Source of the DNA: Candidatus Saccharimonadota bacterium
GTDB taxonomy: Bacteria; Patescibacteriota; Saccharimonadia; Saccharimonadales; UBA4665
Assembly (NCBI GenBank): GCA_028289125.1
Contig: JAQGGZ010000011.1
Span: forward strand, 1-41,753
Length of the DNA: 41,753 nucleotides
Reading direction: 5' to 3'
Below the pieces are notes generated by a model. It had not been told where the DNA came from and did not search any database. It saw only the letters and a list, made by a program, of their open reading frames with translations. The translations under genes and the position numbers were made by a program. Shown piece by piece: positions 16,558 to 24,895 of the stretch (positions within the stretch are counted from its first letter, which is position 1; every line of letters begins with the position of its first letter).

Positions 16558-18060
16558 GTGACCGATAAAGTTTCAACGAAGTTAAAAGAACTGCCCCGAT
16601 CCCCCGGCGTGTATTTTCACAAGGATGCCAGCGGGGAAATCATTTATGTGGGTAAGGCTGCCGTGCTGCGCAACCGGGTACGGCAGTATTTTCAGAAGTC
16701 ACGTGGGCGCGACCCGAAAACCGAAGCCCTGGTCCAGGAAATCGCCGATATAGACTGGATGGAAGTCGACAGTGAGATCGAAGCACTTTTCTTAGAGGCC
16801 GAAATGATTCGCCGCTACATGCCGCGTTACAACATCCTGCTGCGGGACGACAAGGCGATGAGCTATATCCGTATAGACTACGACAGTGATTACCCGACCG
16901 TCAGTACGACCCGCCGGCCGCTCGACGATGGGGCCCGATATTTCGGTCCGTATTCCAGCACGACGACCATCCGCCAAGCCCTGAAGTTATTACGTCGGGC
17001 ATTCCCCTATGCGACGCGGCAGCTCGCCGGTCAGAAACGGGCCACGCTCCATTATCACCTCGGTCTCGATCCCGGACTTGAAGAAGGCCGCACCAGCCTT
17101 GAAGATTACCGGGCCAACCTGCGCAAGCTGATGGCTTATATCGAAGGCAAGCGGGTGACCATCATCCGCGAGCTTGAGCGGGAAATGAAAGCCTGTGCCA
17201 AACGCCAGGATTTCGAATCGGCGGCGCGCATCCGCAACCAGCTGACCGTCCTGACTAACCTTAGCCGTCAGGTCATTTTCAGTGACAAGGAATTCCTGGA
17301 TATCAGCAAGGACCATGCCCTGAACGAACTGGTAGACCTGCTGGGTCTGGAAAAATTCCCGCGCCGTATCGAAGGCTACGATATCAGCCACATGTCTGGA
17401 ACGAACGTCGTCGCCAGCATGGTAGTGTTCACCAACGGTGTCAGCGACAAGAGTGAGTACCGTAAGTTCAAGACCAAGATAGAGCACAACAATGATTTCT
17501 TCAACATGCACGAGACGTTGACCCGCCGCTTGAGTGAGAAGAATATCAAGGCGTGGGGTAAGCCGAGCCTGGTGCTGATCGATGGCGGTAAAGGCCAGCT
17601 CGATGCGGCTACCCGCGCCCGTGATGAGCAGGGCCAGAGCCACATCCCATTCATCGGTCTTGCCAAACGCGAAGAACAGATCGTCATTCAAAAAGGCGTG
17701 TCGGGAGTGACGTTGAATGACCAGGTGCTTCACAAACTTGGCGGATTCAGCAGCGAGACGGACGACTTCATCTTAGTGAACGTGCCACATTCGTCGAACC
17801 TGGTGAAGCTGCTGCAACGGATTCGCGACGAGAGTCACCGGTTCGCCGTCAGCTATCACAGCGTGTTGAAAGCGAAGCGACAGGTCGCCAGCCTGCTTGA
17901 TGATATACCGGGAGTCGGACCGACGACCCGGAAGAAACTACTGCGTACATTCGGATCGTATAAAGGCATAACCGAAGCCTCGATTGAAGAAATCAGTGCG
18001 GTAGTGGGTCCGGCTAAGGCCAAAGTCGTAGCAAAATACGTGGCTCCGACAGTAGCATAA
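16558..18060 (+). CDS. uvrC: Excinuclease ABC subunit C, compact form
   Basis: 500 residues from GTG 16558. The order is an N-terminal GIY-YIG nuclease domain (SPGVYFHKDASGEIIYVGKA, about residues 13-95), a UVR domain binding UvrB (KACAKRQDFESAARIRNQL), the RNase H-like 5' nuclease domain (GYDISHMSGTN, LVLIDGGKGQLDAA) and a terminal helix-hairpin-helix pair (IPGVGPTTRKKLLRTFGS). Typical UvrC is near 600 residues, so this copy is about 100 shorter, apparently in the region between the UVR and GIY-YIG domains and in the tail. A TATAAT at 16545-16550 lies inside the end of trhO, 7 nt before the GTG, and there is no Shine-Dalgarno. The frame continues upstream into trhO, but that part is not UvrC-like. 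Confidence 0.93.
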   Translation: MTDKVSTKLKELPRSPGVYFHKDASGEIIYVGKAAVLRNRVRQYFQKSRGRDPKTEALVQEIADIDWMEVDSEIEALFLEAEMIRRYMPRYNILLRDDKAMSYIRIDYDSDYPTVSTTRRPLDDGARYFGPYSSTTTIRQALKLLRRAFPYATRQLAGQKRATLHYHLGLDPGLEEGRTSLEDYRANLRKLMAYIEGKRVTIIRELEREMKACAKRQDFESAARIRNQLTVLTNLSRQVIFSDKEFLDISKDHALNELVDLLGLEKFPRRIEGYDISHMSGTNVVASMVVFTNGVSDKSEYRKFKTKIEHNNDFFNMHETLTRRLSEKNIKAWGKPSLVLIDGGKGQLDAATRARDEQGQSHIPFIGLAKREEQIVIQKGVSGVTLNDQVLHKLGGFSSETDDFILVNVPHSSNLVKLLQRIRDESHRFAVSYHSVLKAKRQVASLLDDIPGVGPTTRKKLLRTFGSYKGITEASIEEISAVVGPAKAKVVAKYVAPTVA

Positions 18061-18064
18061 CTGA

Positions 18065-18093
18065 TTGTAGGGCGTTGTAAATCGTGCTATAAG
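18065..18093 (+). promoter_or_regulatory. Leaderless promoter (TTGTAG-17-TATAAG, extended -10)
   Basis: TTGTAG at 18065-18070 and TATAAG at 18088-18093, preceded by TGC (extended -10), are 17 bp apart. The ATG of the downstream gene begins 6 nt after the -10. Confidence 0.6.
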
Positions 18094-18099
18094 TCAGAT

Positions 18100-19266
18100 A
18101 TGAGCCTTAGAGAGGATGCACCCCAGTTCCGATTCGACGAACTGCACCCGCTGGTAGCGGACAGTATGGTCGTGACCAGCCGGGAAGAAATCGGGGACGA
18201 GGTGGCTTATCAGGTAGATTTTCGGAAGCCGCTGGGAGGCATGGTCGTGGCACAAGCCCTGCATGAACCATTATGGCCGATCGCTGCGGATGCCCGCCTG
18301 TCCGATATAACTAAAGGTCTGCGAAGTATCCGGTATCCCAACAGCCGTTTGAGCCGCATGGTCCGTCGGTCTCACCACCGGACCATTACTGACGAACATC
18401 GTCGTGAAGTTGCGGACGAGGGGGTCGAGCTGGCTGAGCACATTGAAGCCAGTACGGCGCTCGACCCGACGCGATATCGCTTCAGTCTGCCAGTTTACGA
18501 TAATGACACGATACGCGATGCGGTACAGGATGACATTCGAAGCATAAAGCCGCTTGAGCTGAAAACGGTCGCCGCCAGAGCCGGCATCGAAGTGGACGAC
18601 TTGGCTGTCTGGCGGTTGCAGCGGCCGCGCAGTAAGAATCGCCCGAATTTGATTGATGATTATCTGGCTAATATGTCAGAAACTGAACGCGATGAACTGT
18701 TCGATGCCGTTCAAGACGACAATTACTTTACCTTCGATGCTCAGGATAACGACGGCCATAAGCGGACTGTCAGCGTGCGACGTGATGAACTGCCACGCTT
18801 TTTCAAAAGCGAGCTGGTCGGGTCCGCCCGACTCGGCCCTCCAGTGCGGGCATCTGCCAAAGACCGTGTTCCGACCCGGCCAGTCACCATGCGGATGTGG
18901 CCCGATAAGAGCCCGTCAGCGGCGTATGCCAAGCTTCGATGGGTTACAGGGCCGGACGGTAATCGTGCGCTGTTACTGGACGGAGGCGATCGGCGATGGA
19001 GCCGGGTACGGGAACAATTCGACCGGACTAGTGCGGTACTCGGACCGGTCCTCTTGGCAGCCACGGCCGACGTAGACTATGGCAAACCACTGCGCAAAAT
19101 CTGGACGCGGAAATCGCGTGAACGCAAAGACAAGCTACCGCGCTCCCTCAGCGGCGTGATGCCGTTGCTCCTCCGTCATAAGGAGGCAGTGCTGCTTGGC
19201 CAGCGCTATATCGTCGAAGCCGAAGCCGCTATTGACGGCCAGATTGCCGAACGTGCCGCCTGGTAG
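18100..19266 (+). CDS. Conserved-looking protein of unknown function (388 aa)
   Basis: 388 residues, soluble, without signal peptide, membrane segment or cysteine clusters. It is rich in Arg, Asp and Glu. Internal landmarks are FRKPLGGMVVAQALHEPLWP near residue 41, a charged helical centre (RRSHHRTITDEHRREVADEG), VARxGIEVDDLAVWRLQRPR-like in the middle, and a C-terminal LLLRHKEAVLLGQRYIVEAE helix. I do not recognise a domain. Its codon use and GC content match its neighbours, so it is not an obvious recent import. It lies between uvrC and the M24 peptidase, with its own leaderless promoter, so position gives little functional hint. Confidence 0.7.
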   Translation: MSLREDAPQFRFDELHPLVADSMVVTSREEIGDEVAYQVDFRKPLGGMVVAQALHEPLWPIAADARLSDITKGLRSIRYPNSRLSRMVRRSHHRTITDEHRREVADEGVELAEHIEASTALDPTRYRFSLPVYDNDTIRDAVQDDIRSIKPLELKTVAARAGIEVDDLAVWRLQRPRSKNRPNLIDDYLANMSETERDELFDAVQDDNYFTFDAQDNDGHKRTVSVRRDELPRFFKSELVGSARLGPPVRASAKDRVPTRPVTMRMWPDKSPSAAYAKLRWVTGPDGNRALLLDGGDRRWSRVREQFDRTSAVLGPVLLAATADVDYGKPLRKIWTRKSRERKDKLPRSLSGVMPLLLRHKEAVLLGQRYIVEAEAAIDGQIAERAAW

Positions 19267-19278
19267 CGCCGACTTTGC

Positions 19279-19284
19279 TATACT
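19279..19284 (+). promoter_or_regulatory. Extended -10 element of pepP
   Basis: TGC TATACT, with TATACT at 19279-19284, lies 12 nt before the ATG at 19297. No good -35 hexamer is seen at the right distance, which fits an extended -10 promoter. The leader would be about 5 nt. Confidence 0.5.
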
Positions 19285-19296
19285 GGACGTCTAGTT

Positions 19297-20520
19297 ATGC
19301 AAAAATTATTTACGGCCAGTTTCTTTGCTGGTAATCGAACCAGGTTGCGTGCCGGGCTGAAGGCCCATGAGCTCATTGTCGTGACCGCCAACGGCCTGCT
19401 TCAACGCAGCGCCGACTCGAGTTTCCCGTTCCAGCAGGACAGTAGTTTTTGGTATCTGACGGGTATCGATGAACCCGACGTAACCCTGGTGATGAGTCCG
19501 GCCGGTGACTTTCTGATCATACCGGGTCGCTCAGCGTCGCGGCAGGCTTTCGACGGTGTGCCGGAGTATGCCCAGCTCAGCAAGATCAGCGGTATCGACG
19601 AAGTCATGGATGAGCAAGCCGGTTGGGAAAGACTGATGCGGTATCTGCGCAAAGCCAAACGTGTCGCCATGCCGCTGCCGGCCGACGCGTACATCCAACA
19701 ATACGGCCTGTACGCCAATCCGGCCCGTCGCCGCCTGATGCAACGTTGTCGGCGCGTGGCTCCTAACATCGAAATCCACGATATACGCCCCGACATCGGC
19801 CGCTTACGTATGGTCAAGCAATCCGCTGAGCTAAAAGCTATCCAACAGGCGATTGACGTGACCGTCGACACGTTGCAGACAGTCATCGGTCAGATTGACA
19901 GCTACAAATATGAATACGAGGTCGAAGCCGATATCACCCGAGGCTTTCGCCGTGGTGCCCGGGGACACGCATTTGAGCCGATTGTAGCGGCCGGTGCCAA
20001 TGCCTGCACGCTTCATAATGTCGCCAACGCCGACGCATTGCCGAACAATGCTTTACTGACGATGGACGTCGGTGCCGAAGTGTCACATTACGCGGCTGAT
20101 ATTACTCGGACAATCGCTATAGGCACACCGACCGACCGCCAGCAGGCAGTCTTTGACGCGGTGCTTGAAGTGCAGGAGGCTGCAAAGAAGCTGCTCAAGC
20201 CGGGCGTCATGCTGAGAGAGTATGAACAGCAGGTCGAACAACTGATCGGCAAACAGCTGAATAAGCTCGGTGTCATCAAGACCATGGAGCGGGCGGATAT
20301 CCGGCGCTATTATCCGCACGCCACGACTCATTTCCTGGGACTGGACGTGCATGACGTCGGTGACTACCAGATGCCGTTGCAGCCGGGTTTGGTGCTGACG
20401 GTCGAGCCGGGCATCTATATACCAGAAGAGGGCATCGGCGTCCGTATCGAAGACGACGTCGTGGTGACGAAGACCGGTATAAAAGTACTCTCCGCCGCAC
20501 TGCCGCGTGTGCTACAATAA
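19297..20520 (+). CDS. pepP: Xaa-Pro aminopeptidase (M24B)
   Basis: 407 residues. An N-terminal creatinase-like domain covers about residues 1-165, with DSSFWYLTGIDEPDVTLVM typical of AMP_N. The pita-bread catalytic domain carries all five metal ligands: D in LTMDVGAEV, D in YAADITRTIA, H in THFLGLDVHDVG, E in TVEPGIYIPE and E in VRIEDDVVVT. The enzyme removes N-terminal residues preceding proline using two metal ions. This fits peptide scavenging; a peptide-binding protein lies three genes downstream. The gene begins a compact run with the holin-like gene, secG and the binding protein. Confidence 0.93.
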   Translation: MQKLFTASFFAGNRTRLRAGLKAHELIVVTANGLLQRSADSSFPFQQDSSFWYLTGIDEPDVTLVMSPAGDFLIIPGRSASRQAFDGVPEYAQLSKISGIDEVMDEQAGWERLMRYLRKAKRVAMPLPADAYIQQYGLYANPARRRLMQRCRRVAPNIEIHDIRPDIGRLRMVKQSAELKAIQQAIDVTVDTLQTVIGQIDSYKYEYEVEADITRGFRRGARGHAFEPIVAAGANACTLHNVANADALPNNALLTMDVGAEVSHYAADITRTIAIGTPTDRQQAVFDAVLEVQEAAKKLLKPGVMLREYEQQVEQLIGKQLNKLGVIKTMERADIRRYYPHATTHFLGLDVHDVGDYQMPLQPGLVLTVEPGIYIPEEGIGVRIEDDVVVTKTGIKVLSAALPRVLQ

Positions 20521-20526
20521 CAGGTA

Positions 20527-20898
20527 ATGAACGGTATCTCGCGCTTCGCGCTTCGTTGGTTTGTGTCCAGTCTTGGTCTTTGGATCGCGGCTGGCCTGCT
20601 TGGCAACACCATCACCTACCAAAGCCAGGTACGGGTCATCGTGATCGCCGGTTTCATCCTGGCTCTTATCAACGTTTTCATCCGGCCGCTGGTCGTCATA
20701 TTGTCATTGCCGGCCATCCTCCTCTCCCTCGGATTGTTCATGGTCATCGTCAACGGTTTTATGGTATTCCTCGTGAGCAAGTTCTACCCGTCACTTGAAA
20801 TCACCAACTTCGGTGCCGCCATACTTGCAGGGATGATCATCGGTTTAGTAAACTACTTAGTGAGCGCTATCTTAGAAGGCAAGGAAGAAAAATCATGA
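20527..20898 (+). CDS. Mycobacterial-4TM-holin-like (DUF/Pfam PF04020) membrane protein
   Basis: 123 residues with four hydrophobic segments: WFVSSLGLWIAAGLLGN, VIVIAGFILALINVFIRPLVVILSLP split over two helices, LSLGLFMVIVNGFMVFLV and AAILAGMIIGLVNYLVSAIL. The ALINVFIRP(L)xxxLxLPxxxLxLGLF pattern is the hallmark of the phage_holin_4_2 (PF04020) family. These proteins are common chromosomal membrane proteins without proven holin function. TGC TACAAT (20513-20518) ends 8 nt before the ATG, again suggesting a leaderless start. The stop overlaps the secG start by 4 bp. Confidence 0.85.
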   Translation: MNGISRFALRWFVSSLGLWIAAGLLGNTITYQSQVRVIVIAGFILALINVFIRPLVVILSLPAILLSLGLFMVIVNGFMVFLVSKFYPSLEITNFGAAILAGMIIGLVNYLVSAILEGKEEKS

Positions 20899-21110
20899 GC
20901 ATTTATAACTACATCACAATCGTCTCCATGGTCATCATGACCATCCTGATACTGATTCAGACACGCGGCGCATCGCTCGGTGCCGGACTCGGTTCATCCG
21001 GCGACATCAACATCACCCGCCGCGGTACCGACAAGACCATCTTTCAGCTAACCATTATCTCTGCAGTTATCTTCGCCGCAAGCTTGCTGCTAGGTATCCT
21101 CGTAGGATAA
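20895..21110 (+). CDS. secG: Preprotein translocase subunit SecG
   Basis: 71 residues with two transmembrane helices flanking a Gly-rich cytoplasmic loop containing TRGASLGAGLGSSGDINITRRG, the typical SecG loop between helix 1 (IVSMVIMTILILIQ) and helix 2 (FQLTIISAVIFAASLLLGIL). SecG assists SecYE in protein export. It overlaps the upstream holin-like gene by 4 bp (ATGA) and its TAA is immediately followed by the next ATG, so translation is coupled to the binding-protein gene. Confidence 0.9.
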   Translation: MSIYNYITIVSMVIMTILILIQTRGASLGAGLGSSGDINITRRGTDKTIFQLTIISAVIFAASLLLGILVG

Positions 21111-22904
21111 ATGGCGATCGAGGGTCTACACTCACTGCGGTTGCGCTTCCGGCGCCGATTCCGTTCGCGTCAGCGTCAAGTGGTCCGGATGAGCCTCGAG
21201 GCGGAAGAGCAGATCGAAGAGCGTTTTTTCAAGCGCCTGAACCGTTTGAGTCGGGTACGCCGGTTCATCGCGCTCTGGGTTTTGCTACTGGTCGGCTTGT
21301 TAGCCGGCGTCATGGCCCAGTTGCAGGCGCTCACCGGCTATTATCAGACGTTGCAGTACGTCTCGGGCGGTACCTATAGCGAAGGTGTCATCGGCAGTTA
21401 CACGAACGCCAACCCCCTCTACGCGACAGGTTCGGCCGACGCAGCGGTCTCACGACTGGTCTTCGCCGGCCTGTTGAAGTACGACAATGCCGGTAACCTG
21501 AGCGGCGATCTGGCCCAAAGCTGGACGGCCAATGAGCGCGGAACCGTCTATACTGTCGTCCTCCGCCCGGGTCTGACCTGGCAGGACGGCGCAGCCTTGA
21601 CGGCCGATGACGTTGTTTTCACCTATCATCTGATCCAGAACCCTGATGCCCACTCGCCGCTGGCGAACAGCTGGCAGAACATCAAGATCGCCGCGACCGA
21701 CGCCCGTACGGTTACTTTTACCTTACCCGGTGCACTGAGCTCGTTCCCGCACTCTTTGACGACCGGCTTAGTGCCGCAGCATATCCTCAAAGATGTGGCA
21801 GCCGGCAGCCTGCGTTCCGACCCGTTCAACACCACGACGCCGATCGGTGCCGGACCCTTCCGTCTGAACGCGGTTCAGGTGTCGGGTGATACGCCGACCA
21901 ACCGCCAGGAGCAGATTTCATTGGTGCCGTTTGATAAATATCACGCCGGCCGGCCGAAACTCGATCAGTTTGTCGTCCATGCTTTCCGCAGCCAAGATGA
22001 GATGCTGGCCAGTTATGAGACGCACGATCTGACGGCTATCGCTGGCGGTTCCGTGGTGCCGACCGATGACCGGGCGGTCAAAGGCCAGGAGGTCAACAAT
22101 ATGATTACGGCTGCCGCCAACATGGTATTCTTCAAAACGAGTCAAGGCGTGCTTGCTGATAAGGCCGTCCGTCAGGCGCTGGTGACCGCGGCTGACCCGG
22201 CAGCGATCATCAAGCAGTTAGGCTACCAGACGCCTTTGGTGAACCAGCCGTTCTTGCAGGGGCAGGTTAGCAGTGAAAGCGGCCTGACACAGCAGACCGG
22301 TAACCTCGCCAAAGCCAAGGCAGCCCTCGATGCGGCTGGCTGGACGGAAGGCAAGGGTGGCGTGCGCGGCAAGGATAAGACTAAGTTAGCATTCAGCCTG
22401 TATGCACAGGATACTCCGGAAGACCGCGTCGTCGTTGAGGCGCTGCGCAGGCAGTGGCAGGCGGCCGGCGCTAACGTTTCTATCGAGCTCCAGGACGCGC
22501 CGACGCTCCAGGATACGATCACCTTCCATAATTATGATGCGTTGCTGTACGGCATTACCATCGGCCGTGACCCCGACGTGTTCCCGTACTGGCACAGCTC
22601 ACAGGCAGATGTGCGGTCCGCCAATCGCCTGAACTTCTCTGAATATAAATCTTCGACTGCGGATGCGGCGCTTGAAGCCGGCCGGGCCCGAACTGACGCC
22701 AGTGTCCGTTCCGTGAAGTACAAGCCGTTCCTGCAGGCCTGGCTTGACGACGCGCCGGCTCTCGGTCTATACCAGCCGCGTTATATATATGTGTCGAACA
22801 CCCATATCGAAGGCCTGATGCCCCACGAACTGGTCAGTCCGGTCGATCATTACAGCAACGTCCACAACTGGATGATCCGCCAGGCCCGCGTCACCCACCA
22901 ATAG
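21111..22904 (+). CDS. Membrane-anchored ABC-type peptide-binding protein (SBP family 5)
   Basis: 597 residues. An unusual 60-residue Arg-rich cytoplasmic N-terminus (RLRFRRRFRSRQRQVVRM) precedes one transmembrane helix (FIALWVLLLVGLLAGVMAQL). The extracellular SBP_bac_5 domain follows, with GSYTNANPLYATGSADAAVSRLVFAGLL and ALTADDVVFTYHLIQNPDA typical of oligopeptide- and nickel-binding proteins. It ends ARVTHQ without a lipobox, so the N-terminal helix replaces a lipid anchor. No permease or ATPase genes are adjacent. It is translated directly after secG (0 bp gap). The expected role is capture of peptides for an ABC importer encoded elsewhere. Confidence 0.88.
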   Translation: MAIEGLHSLRLRFRRRFRSRQRQVVRMSLEAEEQIEERFFKRLNRLSRVRRFIALWVLLLVGLLAGVMAQLQALTGYYQTLQYVSGGTYSEGVIGSYTNANPLYATGSADAAVSRLVFAGLLKYDNAGNLSGDLAQSWTANERGTVYTVVLRPGLTWQDGAALTADDVVFTYHLIQNPDAHSPLANSWQNIKIAATDARTVTFTLPGALSSFPHSLTTGLVPQHILKDVAAGSLRSDPFNTTTPIGAGPFRLNAVQVSGDTPTNRQEQISLVPFDKYHAGRPKLDQFVVHAFRSQDEMLASYETHDLTAIAGGSVVPTDDRAVKGQEVNNMITAAANMVFFKTSQGVLADKAVRQALVTAADPAAIIKQLGYQTPLVNQPFLQGQVSSESGLTQQTGNLAKAKAALDAAGWTEGKGGVRGKDKTKLAFSLYAQDTPEDRVVVEALRRQWQAAGANVSIELQDAPTLQDTITFHNYDALLYGITIGRDPDVFPYWHSSQADVRSANRLNFSEYKSSTADAALEAGRARTDASVRSVKYKPFLQAWLDDAPALGLYQPRYIYVSNTHIEGLMPHELVSPVDHYSNVHNWMIRQARVTHQ

Positions 22905-22905
22905 C

Positions 22906-22934
22906 TTGCTTCACGCTGTTAAATACCGTACAAT
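22906..22934 (+). promoter_or_regulatory. Promoter of tRNA-Leu(CAG)
   Basis: TTGCTT at 22906-22911 and TACAAT at 22929-22934, 17 bp apart, lie 13 nt upstream of the mature tRNA. Confidence 0.65.
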
Positions 22935-22947
22935 GACCGGAGTCCAC

Positions 22948-23034
22948 GCGCGAGTGGCGGAATTGGTAGACGCGCTAGTTTCAGGTACTAGTGGGCGCAA
23001 GCTCGTGGAGGTTCAAGTCCTCTCTCGCGCACCA
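22948..23034 (+). tRNA. tRNA-Leu(CAG)
   Basis: An 87-nt class II tRNA with encoded CCA. Acceptor GCGCGAG pairs with CTCGCGC. The anticodon arm is CTAGT-TTCAGGT-ACTAG with anticodon CAG. A long variable arm (GGGCGCAAGCTC) and T-arm GGAGG-TTCAAGT-CCTCT follow. Confidence 0.96.
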
Positions 23035-23073
23035 AAGAAAAAGGACCCGGCCAGATCGGGTCCTTTTTCTTTG
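23033..23073 (+). terminator. tRNA-Leu(CAG) terminator
   Basis: A perfect 17-bp stem (23033-23049 with 23057-23073) around a GCCAGAT loop, beginning CAAAGAAAAAGG and ending CCTTTTTCTTTG. Its 5' arm begins in the last two bases of the CCA tail. Confidence 0.9.
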
Positions 23074-23096
23074 CCGATGGCTCGTATAAAATCTAG

Positions 23097-23125
23097 TTGA
23101 CACACGTACATGCATCTTCTATCAT
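23097..23125 (+). promoter_or_regulatory. Strong promoter of the surface-protein/sortase pair
   Basis: Consensus TTGACA at 23097-23102 and TATCAT at 23120-23125 are separated by 17 bp, 40 nt upstream of the surface-protein ATG. This is one of only two perfect TTGACA boxes noted, consistent with high expression of a surface protein. Confidence 0.75.
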
Positions 23126-23165
23126 TCGGGTAAGCGCAAGCGAAATAAACAAAAAAAGGCAAAAT

Positions 23166-24869
23166 ATGAAACTCAGACGACTTACTGCGGCGTTCAACGC
23201 CACCGTCCTCGGTGCATCATCAATCTTAGCTATGGGCCTGACAGGGGTAGCGCATGCTGCTGGCAATACCTGTACCTGGACCGGTGCTACCAATAATAAC
23301 TTCAGTACGGCTACCAACTGGTCTAACTGTGCCAGTGGTGCGCCAACCAATGGCGACAACCTCGTATTCGATGCGACGGCGCTGACAGCCAGCCAAACCC
23401 TGAATAACAATATTACGGGTCTGACCACAGGCACTATTCTTTTTAGTGGTGCAAACACTAATTTCTACAGTTATACCATAACCGGTAACAGTATAACTAT
23501 CGGAGGTAACGTTACGGTGTCCACGACTACCTACGTCACCATCAATACCGACATTGCATTGGCATCTGACGTAGTGATTACGCAGGCCGCAAACAGCGCC
23601 GGCGTGACATACGGTGACGGTCAGGGCACGAACGATCGCGTATTTGATACGCAGGGTCACCACTTGACTTTGACGGGACCTGGCGCGAACTGTAATACCA
23701 ATTTCTTTTCTAAGCTTTCCGGTAGTGGTGCTGTAACTGCCAGCTTTTCGGACGGTGGTGTCAGCTTCATTAAACCCACCACTAGTTATACTGGTGCGGT
23801 TAACGTAACGTCGGGTCGCCTAGGTGCGACCAAGAACTCGTTAGGCAGCACGAGTGGCATTACCGTGGCAGGCGGCAGTCTGATCATCGGTTTGGCAGCA
23901 AACGATTCAATCGGTTACCCGCTTAGTTTGTCAGGGCCCGGCAGTACCACAGCAGCAACACTTAGTGTCACTAATGGGCTTGGCGCTTGTAGTGGCGGTG
24001 CTCCAAGTGAGATGCTGACGGCTACTTTTACAGGACCCGTAACATTGATCACTGATATCTTGTATGGCGGCGTCTATAACGCGGTCGTAACCGGCACATA
24101 CACCGCCAACGGGAACTATGTGACGAACAAAGAGGGTGCTGCAGGAACGTTTACGGCCAACGGTTCCAGTACGGCTACTTCCTACACCAAGCGCACCATT
24201 GTAGAGTCTGACAGTCAACCTACCCAGAGCGAATACGTTTATTCAGGTCAAGAAGTCACGCTTGACGGTTCGCGTAAGGATGTAGAAGTATTTGCAGGTG
24301 GGCGTTTGCAAGGTACAGGCACGGTAGCCTTACTGCAAGTGGATGCTAACGCTATCGTCGCTCCTGGCCACAGTCCTGGCTGTATGACAGTCACTGGCGG
24401 CCTCAAAGAATACGGTACTTACGAAGCTGAAATCGGTGGCACCACTGCCTGTAGTGAATATGACCAATTGAAAGTCACTGGTACTGTCGACCTCGGTGAT
24501 GGTAGTACCAACCCACAGGGTAAACTCGTCGTCAGCCTTTACAACGGTTTCAAGCCAGCTGCCGGCCAGTCTTACACATTGATTGATAATGACGGCAGCG
24601 ACGCCGTGACCGGCACATTCAACGGTATGGAAGAAGGCAGTACTTTCACGATAGACGGTTACGTCTTCACGATCACCTACAAGGGTGGTGACGGCAACGA
24701 CGTTGTCGTATCTATCAAGAACGTTCCGAGCACTCCTGACACCGGTTTCGCCCTGATCACGGCTAACCCGTTGATGACCCTGGTCGTCGCAACGGCTGCT
24801 GCCGGCGCCATCGCCGTTGTAGCCCGCAAGACCCGTACGGCTCCAGCCACGGTTCGCCGACGCAAATAA
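23166..24869 (+). CDS. Sortase-anchored surface protein (beta-helix-like, TPDTG signal)
   Basis: 567 residues. The signal peptide MKLRRLTAAFNATVLGASS... ends at AHAA. The mature part is Thr/Gly/Ser/Asn-rich with repeated short strands (for example TGNSITIGGNVTVSTTTYVT), as in beta-helix or autotransporter-passenger folds. It includes the ANAIVAPGHSPGCMTVTG motif seen in passenger-associated repeats. The C-terminus has TPDTG (residues 523-527), then a hydrophobic helix (LMTLVVATAAAGAIAVVA) and a basic tail (RKTRTAPATVRRRK). This is a complete cell-wall sorting signal with TPDTG in place of LPxTG. I start at ATG 23166 (AAGG upstream) rather than the earlier in-frame ATG at 23097. The sortase gene follows 26 bp downstream. 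Confidence 0.85.
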   Translation: MKLRRLTAAFNATVLGASSILAMGLTGVAHAAGNTCTWTGATNNNFSTATNWSNCASGAPTNGDNLVFDATALTASQTLNNNITGLTTGTILFSGANTNFYSYTITGNSITIGGNVTVSTTTYVTINTDIALASDVVITQAANSAGVTYGDGQGTNDRVFDTQGHHLTLTGPGANCNTNFFSKLSGSGAVTASFSDGGVSFIKPTTSYTGAVNVTSGRLGATKNSLGSTSGITVAGGSLIIGLAANDSIGYPLSLSGPGSTTAATLSVTNGLGACSGGAPSEMLTATFTGPVTLITDILYGGVYNAVVTGTYTANGNYVTNKEGAAGTFTANGSSTATSYTKRTIVESDSQPTQSEYVYSGQEVTLDGSRKDVEVFAGGRLQGTGTVALLQVDANAIVAPGHSPGCMTVTGGLKEYGTYEAEIGGTTACSEYDQLKVTGTVDLGDGSTNPQGKLVVSLYNGFKPAAGQSYTLIDNDGSDAVTGTFNGMEEGSTFTIDGYVFTITYKGGDGNDVVVSIKNVPSTPDTGFALITANPLMTLVVATAAAGAIAVVARKTRTAPATVRRRK

Positions 24870-24895
24870 AAACATAGAGAAAAGTAGGTGAGGGC

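Noticed and set aside
16990-17733. 247-codon antisense frame in uvrC
   Set aside because: uvrC in sense has full domain motifs; the antisense has none.
22906-23100. 64-codon open frame over tRNA-Leu(CAG)
   Set aside because: It covers the promoter, the tRNA and the terminator; no ribosome-binding site and no protein-like composition.
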